Counted from the first letter of the stretch, positions 48,241 through 58,824 are shown. The stretch: 64,000 nt of DNA from Aquamicrobium sp. (GCF_023954335.1 NZ_JAMLIE010000002.1:310001-374000); one strand, 5' to 3'. Made by a program: numbers and translations. The notes: generated by a model not told the origin, from the sequence alone.

Positions 48241-50845
48241 GATTGCGCTCTCGCTCGCCATCGGCGTGGCGGGTACGATGCTGTCGGCGGCGCTCGCGCC
48301 GAAGCCGAAGGACCAGTACGGCCCGCGACTCTCGGACATCAACATAGCGACCGTGTCGCCGGGCAACCCGATCATCCGCCTCTGGGGCGCCATGAAGGTT
48401 CCGGGCCAGTTGCTCTGGACGTCGAAGCTGATCGAAACCGAGCATGTCGAGGAAGTTGGAGGGGGCAAAAAGGGCGGCGGGAAAGGCGATAGCCAGAAGA
48501 TCTACACCTACACCTACTCGGTGGATTGCACCGTCGGCGTCTGCCAGGGACCGGTCCACCGGATCAACCGCATCTGGGCGAACCAGAAGCTCCTCTGGAT
48601 GCACGACGACATCGTCATGCAGGCGAGCGAAGACTTCGACGCGGCCTATTACGCCGAACTCGACCGGCTGGTGAACCAGGAAGGCGTCACGCGGCTGGAA
48701 GAAGCCTATTGCGGCGCGTTCATCTTCGCCTTCAACAATTACCGTCCCGACGAATACACCTACGGCACGCAGGCCGAAGCGGTCGCCTACATCATGGCGC
48801 ACCCCGGCACGAACCTGACGCCTCCCGTCCCGGCGCCGAGCCAGTCCGCCGTCGACGCGCTGCTCGGGCAGATGCTCGACGGTCTCGGCAAGGACCAGGA
48901 ATACGCGACGAACAAGATCCGGTTCGACTCGATGAACGTCTATCTGGGCAGCGAGACCCAGACCCCGAACGCGAAGATGGAGGAGTATCTCGGTGTCGGC
49001 AACGTCCCCGCCTATCGGGGCGTCTGCTACTTCGTCATCCATAATCTCCAGCTCGAGGACTTCGGCAACGGCGTGCCGACCTTCACCGTCGAGGTGCAGA
49101 AGACAGACGGCGCGGTGCAGCTCCACGAGATCGTGCGCGACGTTTGCCGAGAGTGTAGCCTTGATGATGTGGAGTTCGATGCCCTCGGCCACATGCCGAC
49201 AGACATCGAAGTGCCTGGCTTCGCGGTCACGCAATCGCAATCCGGGCGCGGCGTGCTCAACATGCTCCAGTCAGTCTACCCTTTCGACGCGGCCGAAAGC
49301 GCCTACCGGATCGTCTTCCAATGGATCAACCAGAGACCGGTCGCGATTATCCGGCGCGAGGATTTCGGCGCCTACGCGGACGGCAGCGAGCCACCGCCCT
49401 CGATCGAGACGACCCGCGCCCAGGATGCGGACCTGCCGCGGCGGCTGCAGCTGAAGTTCCAGGAGCCCGCGCGCGCATACTCCCCGAACATGGTCTATGC
49501 GACCCGGCAGGTGACAGAGGCGGACAGTGTCGATGATCTGGACGTCACGGTCGCGCTCACCCGATCGATGGCGAAGACCCGCGTCGAGGAGATGCTCGCC
49601 CTGAAGTTCACGGCCCGGAAGAGCCACAAGGTGCTCTTGCCGCGCAAATATGTGATCGTCGAGCCGGGCGACGCCGTGCTGGTTTCGGACCTGACCGACA
49701 CGACCGGCTACCAGTATCTCTCATGGCGGTGCGTCGGCGTGGACATCGGCGCCAACGGCATCCTCGAGCACGTCTTCGTCGATCACAACCAGTTCCTGCA
49801 CACGACGGCGATCACCGAAGGCGATCTGGACATCGACGACAACCAGCCAGCGGTGCTGCCTCGGGGTTCGCCCACCGTGCCGTACCTGCTCGATGTGCCG
49901 CTGCTCAGCGACCAGGAAACGGACAATGTCGGCTACTACGCCGTGCTCGCCGGCAACCGGAATACATGGTCCGGCGGGGCGTTGCTGATCGATATTTCGT
50001 CGGGCGGCACGGTGCAGGTCTTCGGCATCGAGGAGGCCAACGAGGCGGCAGGCTCCAAATGGTACGCGGTCGCCCAGAACAGCGTAGGCATCGCCCACGG
50101 CTACACGCTGACGGCGCTCCCGCGAGCCATGCCCGGCCTTTGGGACGACCAGCTCGCCATCCGGGTCTACATGCTGAACAAGGAGATCGACCTAGCCTCC
50201 GCAGACCCCAATGACCTGCTGTCCCAACCGCTCAACATGGCCGTGATCGGCAACGAAATCGTCCAGTTCTCGCAGGTCAGGGACCTCGGCAACGGCATAT
50301 GGGAAATCTCGAAGTTCCTGCGCGGGCTCCGTGGCACCGAGCATGAGATGGACAAGCATGCCCCTGGGGAGCGCTTCGTCCGCCTCAAGCAGTCGGCCAT
50401 CAAGCGGATCACACATGACAACAGCGGCCTGAACAAACCCCAGGTGTACCGGGCCGTGACCTTCGGGGACGACCCCGACAGCGCGGCCAGCTTCACGTTC
50501 GTGAACACCGGAAACAGCCTGCGGCCGTGGACGCCGGCCGTCCATGAGCTGGTGCGGCGGTCCAACGACGACATCTACATTCGCTGGAGCCCGCGCAGGC
50601 GTCAGAACGGCGGCCTAATCAACGGCCAGACCCTGGAGATCGACCAGCCTTTCGAGCGTTACGAAATCGACGTTCTGGACGGGAATACGGTCGTCCGCAC
50701 CGCATCGATCACCGGCCGCGAGTGGACCTACGCAGCAGCCAGCCAGGCCGCCGACTTCGGGCAGGTCGAGGACAGAGTCCGGCTGAGATTGTATCAGTTA
50801 GGCCAGATCGTGGGCCGCGGATTTGCCCAGGAACTGGAGGCATAG
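48233..50845 (+). CDS. Tail tip/central fibre protein
   Basis: An 870-residue protein in the place of the gene-transfer-agent 'megatron' tail-tip protein. Its start (KIALSLAIGVAGTMLSAALAPKPKDQYGPRLSDINIATVSPGNPIIRLWG) is typical of phage tail-tip proteins in this module, with a hydrophobic N-terminal segment (residues 4-22). Segments such as YTYSVDCTVGVCQGPV (near 97-112) and LRGLRGTEHEMDKHAPGERFVRL are family-typical. It lacks the N-terminal TIM barrel of the ~1300-residue version. It overlaps the NlpC gene by 8 bp. Confidence 0.82.
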   Translation: MGKIALSLAIGVAGTMLSAALAPKPKDQYGPRLSDINIATVSPGNPIIRLWGAMKVPGQLLWTSKLIETEHVEEVGGGKKGGGKGDSQKIYTYTYSVDCTVGVCQGPVHRINRIWANQKLLWMHDDIVMQASEDFDAAYYAELDRLVNQEGVTRLEEAYCGAFIFAFNNYRPDEYTYGTQAEAVAYIMAHPGTNLTPPVPAPSQSAVDALLGQMLDGLGKDQEYATNKIRFDSMNVYLGSETQTPNAKMEEYLGVGNVPAYRGVCYFVIHNLQLEDFGNGVPTFTVEVQKTDGAVQLHEIVRDVCRECSLDDVEFDALGHMPTDIEVPGFAVTQSQSGRGVLNMLQSVYPFDAAESAYRIVFQWINQRPVAIIRREDFGAYADGSEPPPSIETTRAQDADLPRRLQLKFQEPARAYSPNMVYATRQVTEADSVDDLDVTVALTRSMAKTRVEEMLALKFTARKSHKVLLPRKYVIVEPGDAVLVSDLTDTTGYQYLSWRCVGVDIGANGILEHVFVDHNQFLHTTAITEGDLDIDDNQPAVLPRGSPTVPYLLDVPLLSDQETDNVGYYAVLAGNRNTWSGGALLIDISSGGTVQVFGIEEANEAAGSKWYAVAQNSVGIAHGYTLTALPRAMPGLWDDQLAIRVYMLNKEIDLASADPNDLLSQPLNMAVIGNEIVQFSQVRDLGNGIWEISKFLRGLRGTEHEMDKHAPGERFVRLKQSAIKRITHDNSGLNKPQVYRAVTFGDDPDSAASFTFVNTGNSLRPWTPAVHELVRRSNDDIYIRWSPRRRQNGGLINGQTLEIDQPFERYEIDVLDGNTVVRTASITGREWTYAAASQAADFGQVEDRVRLRLYQLGQIVGRGFAQELEA

Positions 50846-50848
50846 GGC

Positions 50849-53731
50849 ATGGTTGCGACCCCAAAGCTCGGTGTCCGCCTGATGGCATCGAACGATGTTC
50901 AGAAGGAGGTCGTCTTCAACGAAGCCGCCGTGGTGTTCGACGCCATGGTGGCGCGGTCGGCCAAGAACCGGCAGAACAACCCGCCCGGCTCCCCGGCCGA
51001 CGGCGACACCTACATCGTCGGCACCGGAGCGAGCGGTGCATGGAGCGGCCACGCGAACAAGATCGCGCTCTGGTTCAACGGTTGGCGCTTCTATTCGCCG
51101 CTCCAGAAGATGAAGTTCTTCAACGAGGCGACGAGCACGTTCTGGACTTACTCCGGCGCGGGTTGGACCCAGGACCCGGCCGGCACGCCGTCGACGCTCG
51201 ACGACCTGACCAATGTCGGGATCGTAGCTCCCGAGGACGGCGACGTGCTGACCTTCAACGCCTCGGACAATCGCTGGGAGGCGCAGGCACCCGCCGCGAT
51301 CCCGCCGCTGGGGCAACTGGCCGACATCAACCTCAACACGCTGCTGGACGGTCAGATCCTCGTCTGGAACGAGACAGGCAGCCAGTGGGTGAACAGCGCG
51401 CCTCCGTCCGGCGGCGGCGGTGGGGCGACGGCGCTCGCACAACTGACCGATGTCGAGATGAACAGCCCGAGCGAGGGCGATCTCTTCATGTGGGACAACG
51501 CCGCCGGCAAGGCGATGTTCAAGGAATTCGAATTCCCGGCCGCCCAGCTCAACGACCTGAACGACGTCGTGGCCGGCGGCGCCCAGCAGAATGACGTGCT
51601 CGCCTGGAACGGCGCCGCATGGGTGCCGAGCCCGGCAGCCATCACCTATTCGTTCCTGGGCATGGTGGACGGGCCGCAGACCTTCGACGGCTATGCAGAC
51701 CACTTCCTGGTCGTCGACCCGACCGAGAGCTTCCTCCGCTTCATGTCCCTTTCGGAGCTGCTGTCCGGCGCGACGTTCAACCTCGCGGATTTTCCCGACG
51801 TCGAGGCACCGTCCGACACGCACCTGAACAAATTTCTGAAACTGACGAAGGTCGGGGGCACATACCAGTATGTCTACGACACGGTGAACCAGACGAATTA
51901 TTCGATCGGGCTCACGGTCGGCGGCACCGCGATGACCTCGCGCATCCGGCAGCTCTACCTGAACGGCTTCAACGTCATCGAAGACCCCGACAATGACGGC
52001 TTCGTCACCATCACGGCCTCCAACGTCCTCGAATTCCAGGCCGACGGCGATGCACTTGGAGGCGACGTCAGTGCAATCAATTTCACCGGCAACGGGATCA
52101 ACGTCACGCTGATCGATGACGTGCTGACCGTGGATATCGGTGAGACCGCGCAGGCGGTGGCGTTGTCGGACCTCGATGACGTCCAATTCGAGACGCCGCC
52201 GGTCGACGGCAACGTGCTCAAGTTCGATGCGCTTTCCCAGAAATGGGGGCCGGGCACCGGCAGCGGCGGCGGGCCGAACATCGATCAGAACGAATATGTG
52301 GTGGCGACCTACGAGCTGGGTCCCTTCGCGCCGCCGACCGCCGAAATGTTCCCCGGCCGGCACAACGCGCCGTCTGCGGACCTGACAGCGGTCAAGGGGC
52401 GCGGCCTCGTGATCCAGGGCGGCCCTCAGACCTCGGGCGTGCGCCACGCGGTGGTCTATCGACAGCTCGAGTACGACCTGGAGCCGTGGATGGTCACCGC
52501 CCGCGTTGTCCCCGACTCCTTCATGGTGGCCGGTCACGCGGGCGGGATTGTCGTTCAGCGCGCTTTCAACGGGGCTTTCGTTTTTCTCGCGCTGGGCAAC
52601 TCCAACAGCGACACGCAATTTTCGTTGCGTCTCGGATGGGTGAGTGCTGCCGGCGCAGAGACGATCCTCCTGACCGAGCCGAACCAGTACAACTGGCTGC
52701 GCCTCGGCTTCGACGGCAACCACATCCGGGCTTGGGTGTCTTCCGATGGCCTGGTCTGGCAGGTTTTCGGCAATCCGGTCGATCCTTCCACCACCCTGCA
52801 AGGCGTACCCGACCGGGTAGGCATCACGAACCGCTCGAACGCCACGCATGACGGGACATGCGGCACGCTGCTGACCTATTGGGAAGATCCCGACTTCCCG
52901 GCAGGCTCTCGAATTCAGCAAGGCACGGTCAGCCTCGGGCTTGGAGCCTTGCAGGACGTCGACATGGAAACGGCGCCGCCCGTCGACGGCCAGACCATCG
53001 TCTGGAACGAGATGGAAGCAAAGTGGGTGCCCGGCGAAGCAGGCGGCGTCATCGAGCAGCTCGGTGACATCGAAGACGTGGATCTGGACACCCAGGCCCC
53101 GGCTGACGGGGAAGCTCTGGTCTGGGACGAGGCCGGGCAGAAGTGGGTTCCGGGGTCTGCCGCCGCTGAAACGCTCGGGGATATCGGTGACGTCGACCTG
53201 ACCGATCTCGAGGACGGGCAGTCGATCGTCTGGAGCGAGGCCGAAAGCAAATGGCTGCCGGGCGCGGGCGCCCCGGAAACACTGGGCGAGATTGGTGACG
53301 TCGACCTGGCCGCGGCGCCGGTCGATGGCAACTCCCTGGTCTTCGACGGCACGCTGGGCAGATGGGTCGCTGGTGCCGGTTTCGGCAACGTGGCGACCGA
53401 ATTCGACATATCGCTGTTCATCCCCGGCACACCCGATGCCGAAAGCGTCATCGCCCGGTACATCACCGCCAGGGAGTACACGCTTGCCGCCGATCTCGAG
53501 GACAGCTTCGCCTATGCCGAGACCGCGGCCGATGGCGAGGTGATCATCTCGATCCAGAAGAACGGCACCATGATCGGTTCGGTCACGTTCGCGTTCGCCA
53601 CCAACGACGGCGTATTCGCCTTCGACGATCCCGTGGGCTTCGCGCCCGGCGACCGGCTGACCCTCGTCTCGCCGTTGAGCCTGCAGAACCTCGCGGACAT
53701 CTCCATCACCTTTGCAGGGAGCCGCATATGA
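50849..53731 (+). CDS. Tail fibre with nine DG-x-x-VW repeats
   Basis: A 960-residue fibre-like protein. About nine repeats of the type L-x-D-[IV]-x-D-V-x(6-10)-DG-x-x-[LI]-VW-x(5)-KWVPG lie in two blocks (residues ~115-262 and ~435-467, then ~698-842). Examples: DGQTIVWNEMEAKWVPG and DGQSIVWSEAESKWLPG. Such repeats form trimeric beta shafts. A LamG-like domain is between them (~480-690). The N-terminus begins with VATPKLGVRLMASNDVQKEVVFNEAAVVFDA, typical of DUF2793 domain proteins (residues ~1-100). It would be a side fibre or adhesin. Confidence 0.75.
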   Translation: MVATPKLGVRLMASNDVQKEVVFNEAAVVFDAMVARSAKNRQNNPPGSPADGDTYIVGTGASGAWSGHANKIALWFNGWRFYSPLQKMKFFNEATSTFWTYSGAGWTQDPAGTPSTLDDLTNVGIVAPEDGDVLTFNASDNRWEAQAPAAIPPLGQLADINLNTLLDGQILVWNETGSQWVNSAPPSGGGGGATALAQLTDVEMNSPSEGDLFMWDNAAGKAMFKEFEFPAAQLNDLNDVVAGGAQQNDVLAWNGAAWVPSPAAITYSFLGMVDGPQTFDGYADHFLVVDPTESFLRFMSLSELLSGATFNLADFPDVEAPSDTHLNKFLKLTKVGGTYQYVYDTVNQTNYSIGLTVGGTAMTSRIRQLYLNGFNVIEDPDNDGFVTITASNVLEFQADGDALGGDVSAINFTGNGINVTLIDDVLTVDIGETAQAVALSDLDDVQFETPPVDGNVLKFDALSQKWGPGTGSGGGPNIDQNEYVVATYELGPFAPPTAEMFPGRHNAPSADLTAVKGRGLVIQGGPQTSGVRHAVVYRQLEYDLEPWMVTARVVPDSFMVAGHAGGIVVQRAFNGAFVFLALGNSNSDTQFSLRLGWVSAAGAETILLTEPNQYNWLRLGFDGNHIRAWVSSDGLVWQVFGNPVDPSTTLQGVPDRVGITNRSNATHDGTCGTLLTYWEDPDFPAGSRIQQGTVSLGLGALQDVDMETAPPVDGQTIVWNEMEAKWVPGEAGGVIEQLGDIEDVDLDTQAPADGEALVWDEAGQKWVPGSAAAETLGDIGDVDLTDLEDGQSIVWSEAESKWLPGAGAPETLGEIGDVDLAAAPVDGNSLVFDGTLGRWVAGAGFGNVATEFDISLFIPGTPDAESVIARYITAREYTLAADLEDSFAYAETAADGEVIISIQKNGTMIGSVTFAFATNDGVFAFDDPVGFAPGDRLTLVSPLSLQNLADISITFAGSRI

Positions 53732-54777
53732 GCATTCGTCATATGGATGGCTTTGAGCAGTACGCAGCTCAGGCCGACCTTGGAAACACCTATGTGCTGA
53801 CCGGCGCGGCCGTGTGGGGGCTTTCGTCCGACACGCCATTCGGCCGGGGCAAATCCCTGGCGTGCCTGCAGCCTGCGGTGAACCACAACGGCCTGGTCAG
53901 ATCGATTCCGCAGGTTCCCCTCGGGGCATATGTCGGCTGTGGGTTCCGCCTGAAGATCGTCGCCTATCCCTATGCGAACGACTACCGCTACCTGTGCCGA
54001 TTTCTGGAAGGCAACACCTGGCATGCCGGCCTTCATATCGACGCCGGGGGCTTCCTCGCGCTGTACCGTTCCACCGCCGCCGTGGCCGGCTTCTCGCGGC
54101 CGCTTCTCCTCGACACCTGGTATCATGTCGAGGTCCGCGTGAAGATCGGAGATGCGGATGGCGAGATGGAGGTCCGCGTCAACGGCGAGACATGGGGCCT
54201 TGTGACGGGCGTCGATACCCGCAACGGCGGCCAGGGTATCATCGATGCCGTGTCCCTGATGCAGGTGAACGCCGCGACCGTGAACAGGAACGGCAGCTTC
54301 CTCGTCGACAACTGGGTTGTCTGGGACACGGAAGGCACGACGAACAATACGTGGGTCGGTGATGCCGAGGTCCTGACGATTTTCCCCAATGCCGATGACG
54401 CGCTTGGCACCTGGGTCCCGAACACGGGGGACGCCTGGGACGCGATCAACGACGTCGGCAGCGACGGCGACACGACCTATATCAGCTCCGAAACGGTAGG
54501 CGACGAGGCCACGTTCGGCCTGGAAGCGCCGGCAGTCGCACCTGCGAACATCCTGGCGATCGGCACGTCCGTCGTGGGCAGGAAGTCGGATAGCGGCACC
54601 CGCTCGATCCAGCACGGCATCGTAAGCGGGATCGATGAAGCCCTCGGGCCGGGCAGCGCTTTAGGCACGAGCTATGCCGCCTCGCACGCCATCTTCGAGG
54701 CGGACCCGGCGACCGGCGACGCATGGCTCGCGGGCGCCATCGGCAGCCTCAAGACGAAGATCAAGGTCTCGGCATGA
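53728..54777 (+). CDS. LamG/concanavalin-like virion protein, second copy
   Basis: A 349-residue protein that starts with MSIRHMDGFEQYAAQADLGN, parallel to the product of 44026, and has WYHVEVRVKIGDADGEMEVRVNG (about 130-152) as the core strands and a NNTWVGDAEVLTIFPNAD segment (about 207-225). The two proteins share layout and probably arose by duplication, moved to opposite ends of the tail-tip module. It overlaps its neighbours by 4 bases on both sides, so it is co-translated with the fibre and the large adhesin. Confidence 0.7.
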   Translation: MSIRHMDGFEQYAAQADLGNTYVLTGAAVWGLSSDTPFGRGKSLACLQPAVNHNGLVRSIPQVPLGAYVGCGFRLKIVAYPYANDYRYLCRFLEGNTWHAGLHIDAGGFLALYRSTAAVAGFSRPLLLDTWYHVEVRVKIGDADGEMEVRVNGETWGLVTGVDTRNGGQGIIDAVSLMQVNAATVNRNGSFLVDNWVVWDTEGTTNNTWVGDAEVLTIFPNADDALGTWVPNTGDAWDAINDVGSDGDTTYISSETVGDEATFGLEAPAVAPANILAIGTSVVGRKSDSGTRSIQHGIVSGIDEALGPGSALGTSYAASHAIFEADPATGDAWLAGAIGSLKTKIKVSA

Positions 54778-57700
54778 CGGACGCAATCGTCACCCAGGAT
54801 GCGGTGAAGGTTCTTGCGACGGCCGGCGGTGGTCCGGCCCGCGTGACCCAGAGTTCCGTCAAGGTGCTTGGCGACGCGCGACCCCCGGCTCGGGTGACGC
54901 AAACCGCGCTCAAGTTGCTGGTCAACCAGGAACCGGCCGCGTGCTTGTCGCAGGCATTCCTGCAAGTGCTCCATCGGTCGAGGCCGGCCCGCCAGCCGTC
55001 CAGGCAAGTGCCGATCGCAATCTCGATGACGTCGGAAAAAGGCATTCCCGGCGATCCGTATTGGAGCCGGGTGGAATTCCTGGTGCGGTCGGACATCGGC
55101 TATTTCGACCTGTCCCGGCGCAAGCGCGGATTTTCGATGGATCGCCGCTACGGGCCGTTCATCACCGCCGCGCAGGCAAAGTTCGGCACGACCTCGTTTC
55201 ACCAGCGCACCGTGCCGAGCAGCGCCGTTCGTCATTTCGGGTTGGCTTGCCGCCCCGACGTCCAGAGATATGGCATCGGGCGCAAGAAATTCACCATCGA
55301 GGGATGGATCAGGGTTCCCGCAGCCAACTATGCCGTCGTGCTGAGCTGCTACAATCCCGATGCGAATGACCGCGGCTGGATGCTCCACCTCCAGAATGGC
55401 ATCCCCACATTCTGGGCGGCAGACCAGACCAACTCTGCCGCGACCCTGAACCTGGCGGCCGCGTCGGCGCTGTCCTTGAATAGCTGGCATCACCTCGCCA
55501 TCGATCGCGACGATGAAGGCGTCGTCCGCCTGTATGTGAACGGGGCCATGGCCGCGTCGACCAGCTACCCCGGCCTGATACGGAAGGCCGGCGCCCGGCT
55601 GAAGATGGGCGGATCGCACACGAACAATGCCGCCGAGTGCTGGCTCGATGACGTCCGGTTCACCAACGGGGTCTGCCGCTATGGGTCGGATACCGGCTTC
55701 ACGGCGCCGACGGGGCATCCACCATTCGAGCCTCGGGATATGCCGGAAGTCGACCCTGTGCAGGACCGGTATTACGACCTGATATCCGTGCTGCTGGACA
55801 CGTCGGCGGGCATTGTTGACCGCGGCCCCAGGGGCGTGCCTGTCTACGGCAATCCGGCTCCCACCGCGTCGACCAGCCAGAGCCAGAGCTTCTACGACGG
55901 CCCCGTGCAATCCCTGTGGCCGCTCTCCGGGGCCAAGATCGTGGTTCCCGATATCGACGACCAGAACAACCTTGGTGACGGCACTCCCTTCACGATCGAG
56001 AGCATCTTCAACTACTACGCCTCGCAGGGCATCGTCAGCTATGACATCCTGGGCGTCCAGAACCAATGGGTGCTCTGGGCCAGCGCCAGCAACATGCGTA
56101 TCTATTTCTGGAACGGCACGGGCTGGACGAGTGTCGGCAACGCAGGGGACAACAGCTACAACAGCCTGATCCATTTCGCCTTCACCTATGACGGCAAAGG
56201 CGTGAGCCGCATGTACATGAACGGCTATCTCGTCGACAAAACCGTGGGGGTTTACCCGCCGAGCGTGCCGGCAGCGGAACTGCTCCTTGGCTGGCAATCG
56301 AACCCTGGCCGCATCAACGAGTTCCGACTTACGAAGGGTATCGCCCGATGGACGGACGACTACTGCATCCCGGCTCACGAGTATTTCTTCAGGCCGCCGG
56401 TTGAAGGGCCGGCCTACGTCCCGGAAGTCCCCCCTGGCGATAGCTATTCCTATCCGTACCCGTTGCCCGTCGTGAACCCTCGCGCTGCGGTGGCGCCTGG
56501 CTCGGAGTGGCTGCAGCTTTCCGGCAATATCCCTGGCCGCTGGAACAAGTTCATGCAGACGGGCGGCTATCAGGACTATCCTGGGACCCCTTACGCATTC
56601 CATCTCCAGTCGACGACGCGGGTCCATACTGTCCAGAAGCTATCGATCCCGGAGCTGCTGGTCGAAGATGTTGATGCCGGCCTGGTCGATGCGGTCTTCG
56701 AGCTTGATTTCGGGTTGGACCCGCGATCGCCCGCGGCAAACGGCTGCTACCTGGTCAGGGCCACGAATGCAGAGGGGAAGGTCGTGGCGCAGCGGTACAG
56801 CCGTAACTTCTCCGCGGAGAACTGGAGCCCGCAGTCGGTGCGGCTCCCGCTGCCGGCGGGCACGCGGGCGGTCGACATCGGCTTCCTCGCCTTCAACAGC
56901 GGCACGGTCCCGGCAATCAATTGCACAAATCTCGAAGTTTCCCTCGATCAGCGGAGCGATCCCGTTCGGTATGTGGCGCTGCCGTCCTATCCTCCGGCGC
57001 CGGCCGAGTGGGCGACGAATCTCGGAGGGGCGATCACGACCGTGGCGCTCGATTACGGCACCACGGGCCTCTCGCAGACCGCGGATATGTCCGACACCTA
57101 TTTCGAGGCTGATCTACCGCCCGAGATGACCGACGACATCGACGCGGGCCTGTGCGCCTTCGAGATGAACTGGTTCGGCACGCTCCATTCGGGCGACACG
57201 AACGACGGCGGCCGGGTCTGGGCGGAGTTCCTCGACGCCGGAGGCGTTCAGGTCGGTGAGCGGCGATATGACAGCTCGGCTTACTACAGGCAAAAGCTCG
57301 GAGGCGAAGGCTCGCAGCTGGAGACGCGCATCCCCGACGAGGCCCGCAAGGTGCGGATGGGGTATCGCGGGGTCCGCAGCGCGCGCGAGACGGGGATCGT
57401 GAGCTTCTATCCGATCGGCATGCACGGCCTGGTCAAGAAGCCCGCGGTGTTGCCGCCCGATCCCCCGGTTGCGCCCGTCGTCACCGAGGACGATTTGTGG
57501 CCTTGTGTCCGCTATCTGCTTTCCTCGCGGAACGGAGCCATCGAGAACCTCGCGCCTTTCGGCAGCATCACGCACACCGTGAACGGGACCGCCCAGCACA
57601 CGGTGGCCGAGAGCAGGTTCGGGGACGGGAACAACATCGCATTCAATCCCGCCGGGGCAGCTTCAAACGCCGACTACCTCAACGTCGTCCTTCCTGGTCT

Positions 57701-58766
57701 GGGATTCAAGACGGAGCTTACCCTTGAGGCGTGGCTTCTGAAGAAGGGCAACCCACGCGATTGGACAGGCATCTTCAACGGCTTCGGCCAATGGAATGAC
57801 AGCGCGTCCAACTCGCTACAGTTGCATGGCCCGGTTGTCCGTCCCGATGCGCCGATCCCGTACAATGAGTGGTTTCACCTGGCCTTCTGCCGCGATGCAG
57901 ACGGGGTCTGCGAAATGTTCGTCAACGGCAAGAGGCAGGCGGCCGTCAATCTGTCCTACCTCACGGCACTGACGACGAGCTTCACGATCGGCCGCAGCTC
58001 CTCGGCCAGCGACAATGCGAGCTGGTACGGCTACATCGACGAATTCCGGATCACGGACGGCAAGCGCCGCTACACGGAGGACTTTGCCCCACCTGCCAAC
58101 CGATTTCCTGCCACGGGCGGCGGGGCGCACTTCCTGCCGGTTCTCTATACCGGGGTGGCGACCAGCGGCACCAACTCGGCTGCCTACAGCCACGCAAGCC
58201 AACCGATCGGTGCGCAAGGTGTCGATCGCCATGTGCTGGTCGTTGTAGCGAACAACCGCGCCAACGGCATCGCCGGGTCCCCCAACACCGTCACGGTCGC
58301 GGGCGTCGGCGCCACGAAGATCGCGGAGTTCGACAGCAGCTGGCACGCGGGCGTCCACAATGCTCATATCAGTTTCTGGATGGCGCCCGTTCCGACCGGC
58401 ACGACGGCGACGGTCGCCGTATCCTACACCGGAAACAGATACCGACATGGCATCGCTACGTTCTGGGTAGATGGCGAACCTGAGCTGCTCGATGCAATCC
58501 AGGGGACCGACAGTCAGCCGTCCCTCGGCACGATCGCCGTGGGCGAAGGCGGCCGGGTCATCGCCGTCGCCCTCAACAGCCAGAACGTGGGCAACTATCT
58601 GGTGGTCGGAGAGCGGCACATTGTCGAGGACGGCACGCTGGAGGTCGGCAGCGACTATCTCAACTGGACGGGCGTGGAGCCGACCGTCAGCGTGAACCTG
58701 GAGAACGATGCCACGGGTGCGTTCAACAGGTTCGCGGCGATCAGCCTGGTCGCTCCCGGCGGCTGA
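54774..58766 (+). CDS. Large adhesin/tail fibre with three LamG domains
   Basis: A 1330-residue protein. Residues 1-60 contain three short repeats of the form RVTQ-x-x-[VL]-K-[VL]-L. LamG-3/concanavalin domains are visible at about 95-320 (FTIEGWIRVPAANY, SWHHLAIDRDDEGVVRLYVNG), 330-540 (FTIESIFNYYAS, IHFAFTYDGKGVSRMYMNGY) and 920-1125 (LTLEAWLLKKG, WFHLAFCRDADGVCEMFVNGK). A beta-rich domain pair lies between the second and third (about 580-880), and the C-terminal ~200 residues form another beta domain. Likely the main receptor-binding protein for a surface glycan. An operator-like site is in frame at 56912. Confidence 0.75.
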   Translation: MTDAIVTQDAVKVLATAGGGPARVTQSSVKVLGDARPPARVTQTALKLLVNQEPAACLSQAFLQVLHRSRPARQPSRQVPIAISMTSEKGIPGDPYWSRVEFLVRSDIGYFDLSRRKRGFSMDRRYGPFITAAQAKFGTTSFHQRTVPSSAVRHFGLACRPDVQRYGIGRKKFTIEGWIRVPAANYAVVLSCYNPDANDRGWMLHLQNGIPTFWAADQTNSAATLNLAAASALSLNSWHHLAIDRDDEGVVRLYVNGAMAASTSYPGLIRKAGARLKMGGSHTNNAAECWLDDVRFTNGVCRYGSDTGFTAPTGHPPFEPRDMPEVDPVQDRYYDLISVLLDTSAGIVDRGPRGVPVYGNPAPTASTSQSQSFYDGPVQSLWPLSGAKIVVPDIDDQNNLGDGTPFTIESIFNYYASQGIVSYDILGVQNQWVLWASASNMRIYFWNGTGWTSVGNAGDNSYNSLIHFAFTYDGKGVSRMYMNGYLVDKTVGVYPPSVPAAELLLGWQSNPGRINEFRLTKGIARWTDDYCIPAHEYFFRPPVEGPAYVPEVPPGDSYSYPYPLPVVNPRAAVAPGSEWLQLSGNIPGRWNKFMQTGGYQDYPGTPYAFHLQSTTRVHTVQKLSIPELLVEDVDAGLVDAVFELDFGLDPRSPAANGCYLVRATNAEGKVVAQRYSRNFSAENWSPQSVRLPLPAGTRAVDIGFLAFNSGTVPAINCTNLEVSLDQRSDPVRYVALPSYPPAPAEWATNLGGAITTVALDYGTTGLSQTADMSDTYFEADLPPEMTDDIDAGLCAFEMNWFGTLHSGDTNDGGRVWAEFLDAGGVQVGERRYDSSAYYRQKLGGEGSQLETRIPDEARKVRMGYRGVRSARETGIVSFYPIGMHGLVKKPAVLPPDPPVAPVVTEDDLWPCVRYLLSSRNGAIENLAPFGSITHTVNGTAQHTVAESRFGDGNNIAFNPAGAASNADYLNVVLPGLGFKTELTLEAWLLKKGNPRDWTGIFNGFGQWNDSASNSLQLHGPVVRPDAPIPYNEWFHLAFCRDADGVCEMFVNGKRQAAVNLSYLTALTTSFTIGRSSSASDNASWYGYIDEFRITDGKRRYTEDFAPPANRFPATGGGAHFLPVLYTGVATSGTNSAAYSHASQPIGAQGVDRHVLVVVANNRANGIAGSPNTVTVAGVGATKIAEFDSSWHAGVHNAHISFWMAPVPTGTTATVAVSYTGNRYRHGIATFWVDGEPELLDAIQGTDSQPSLGTIAVGEGGRVIAVALNSQNVGNYLVVGERHIVEDGTLEVGSDYLNWTGVEPTVSVNLENDATGAFNRFAAISLVAPGG
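56912..56925 (+). promoter_or_regulatory. GGCAATCAATTGCA operator-like site inside the adhesin gene
   Basis: One change at the outer left base; encodes PAINCTN in frame. Confidence 0.55.
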
Positions 58767-58824
58767 GCGGATTTTCCTCCTGAAAGCCTTTATCGCGCCG
58801 GCCTCCAGACTGGGCCGGGCAGAT

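Noticed and set aside
52072..52085. TGCAATCAATTTCA in the fibre gene as another operator
   Set aside because: The right arm is broken at a core position (TTTCA); kept as a possible decayed copy but not listed as a site.
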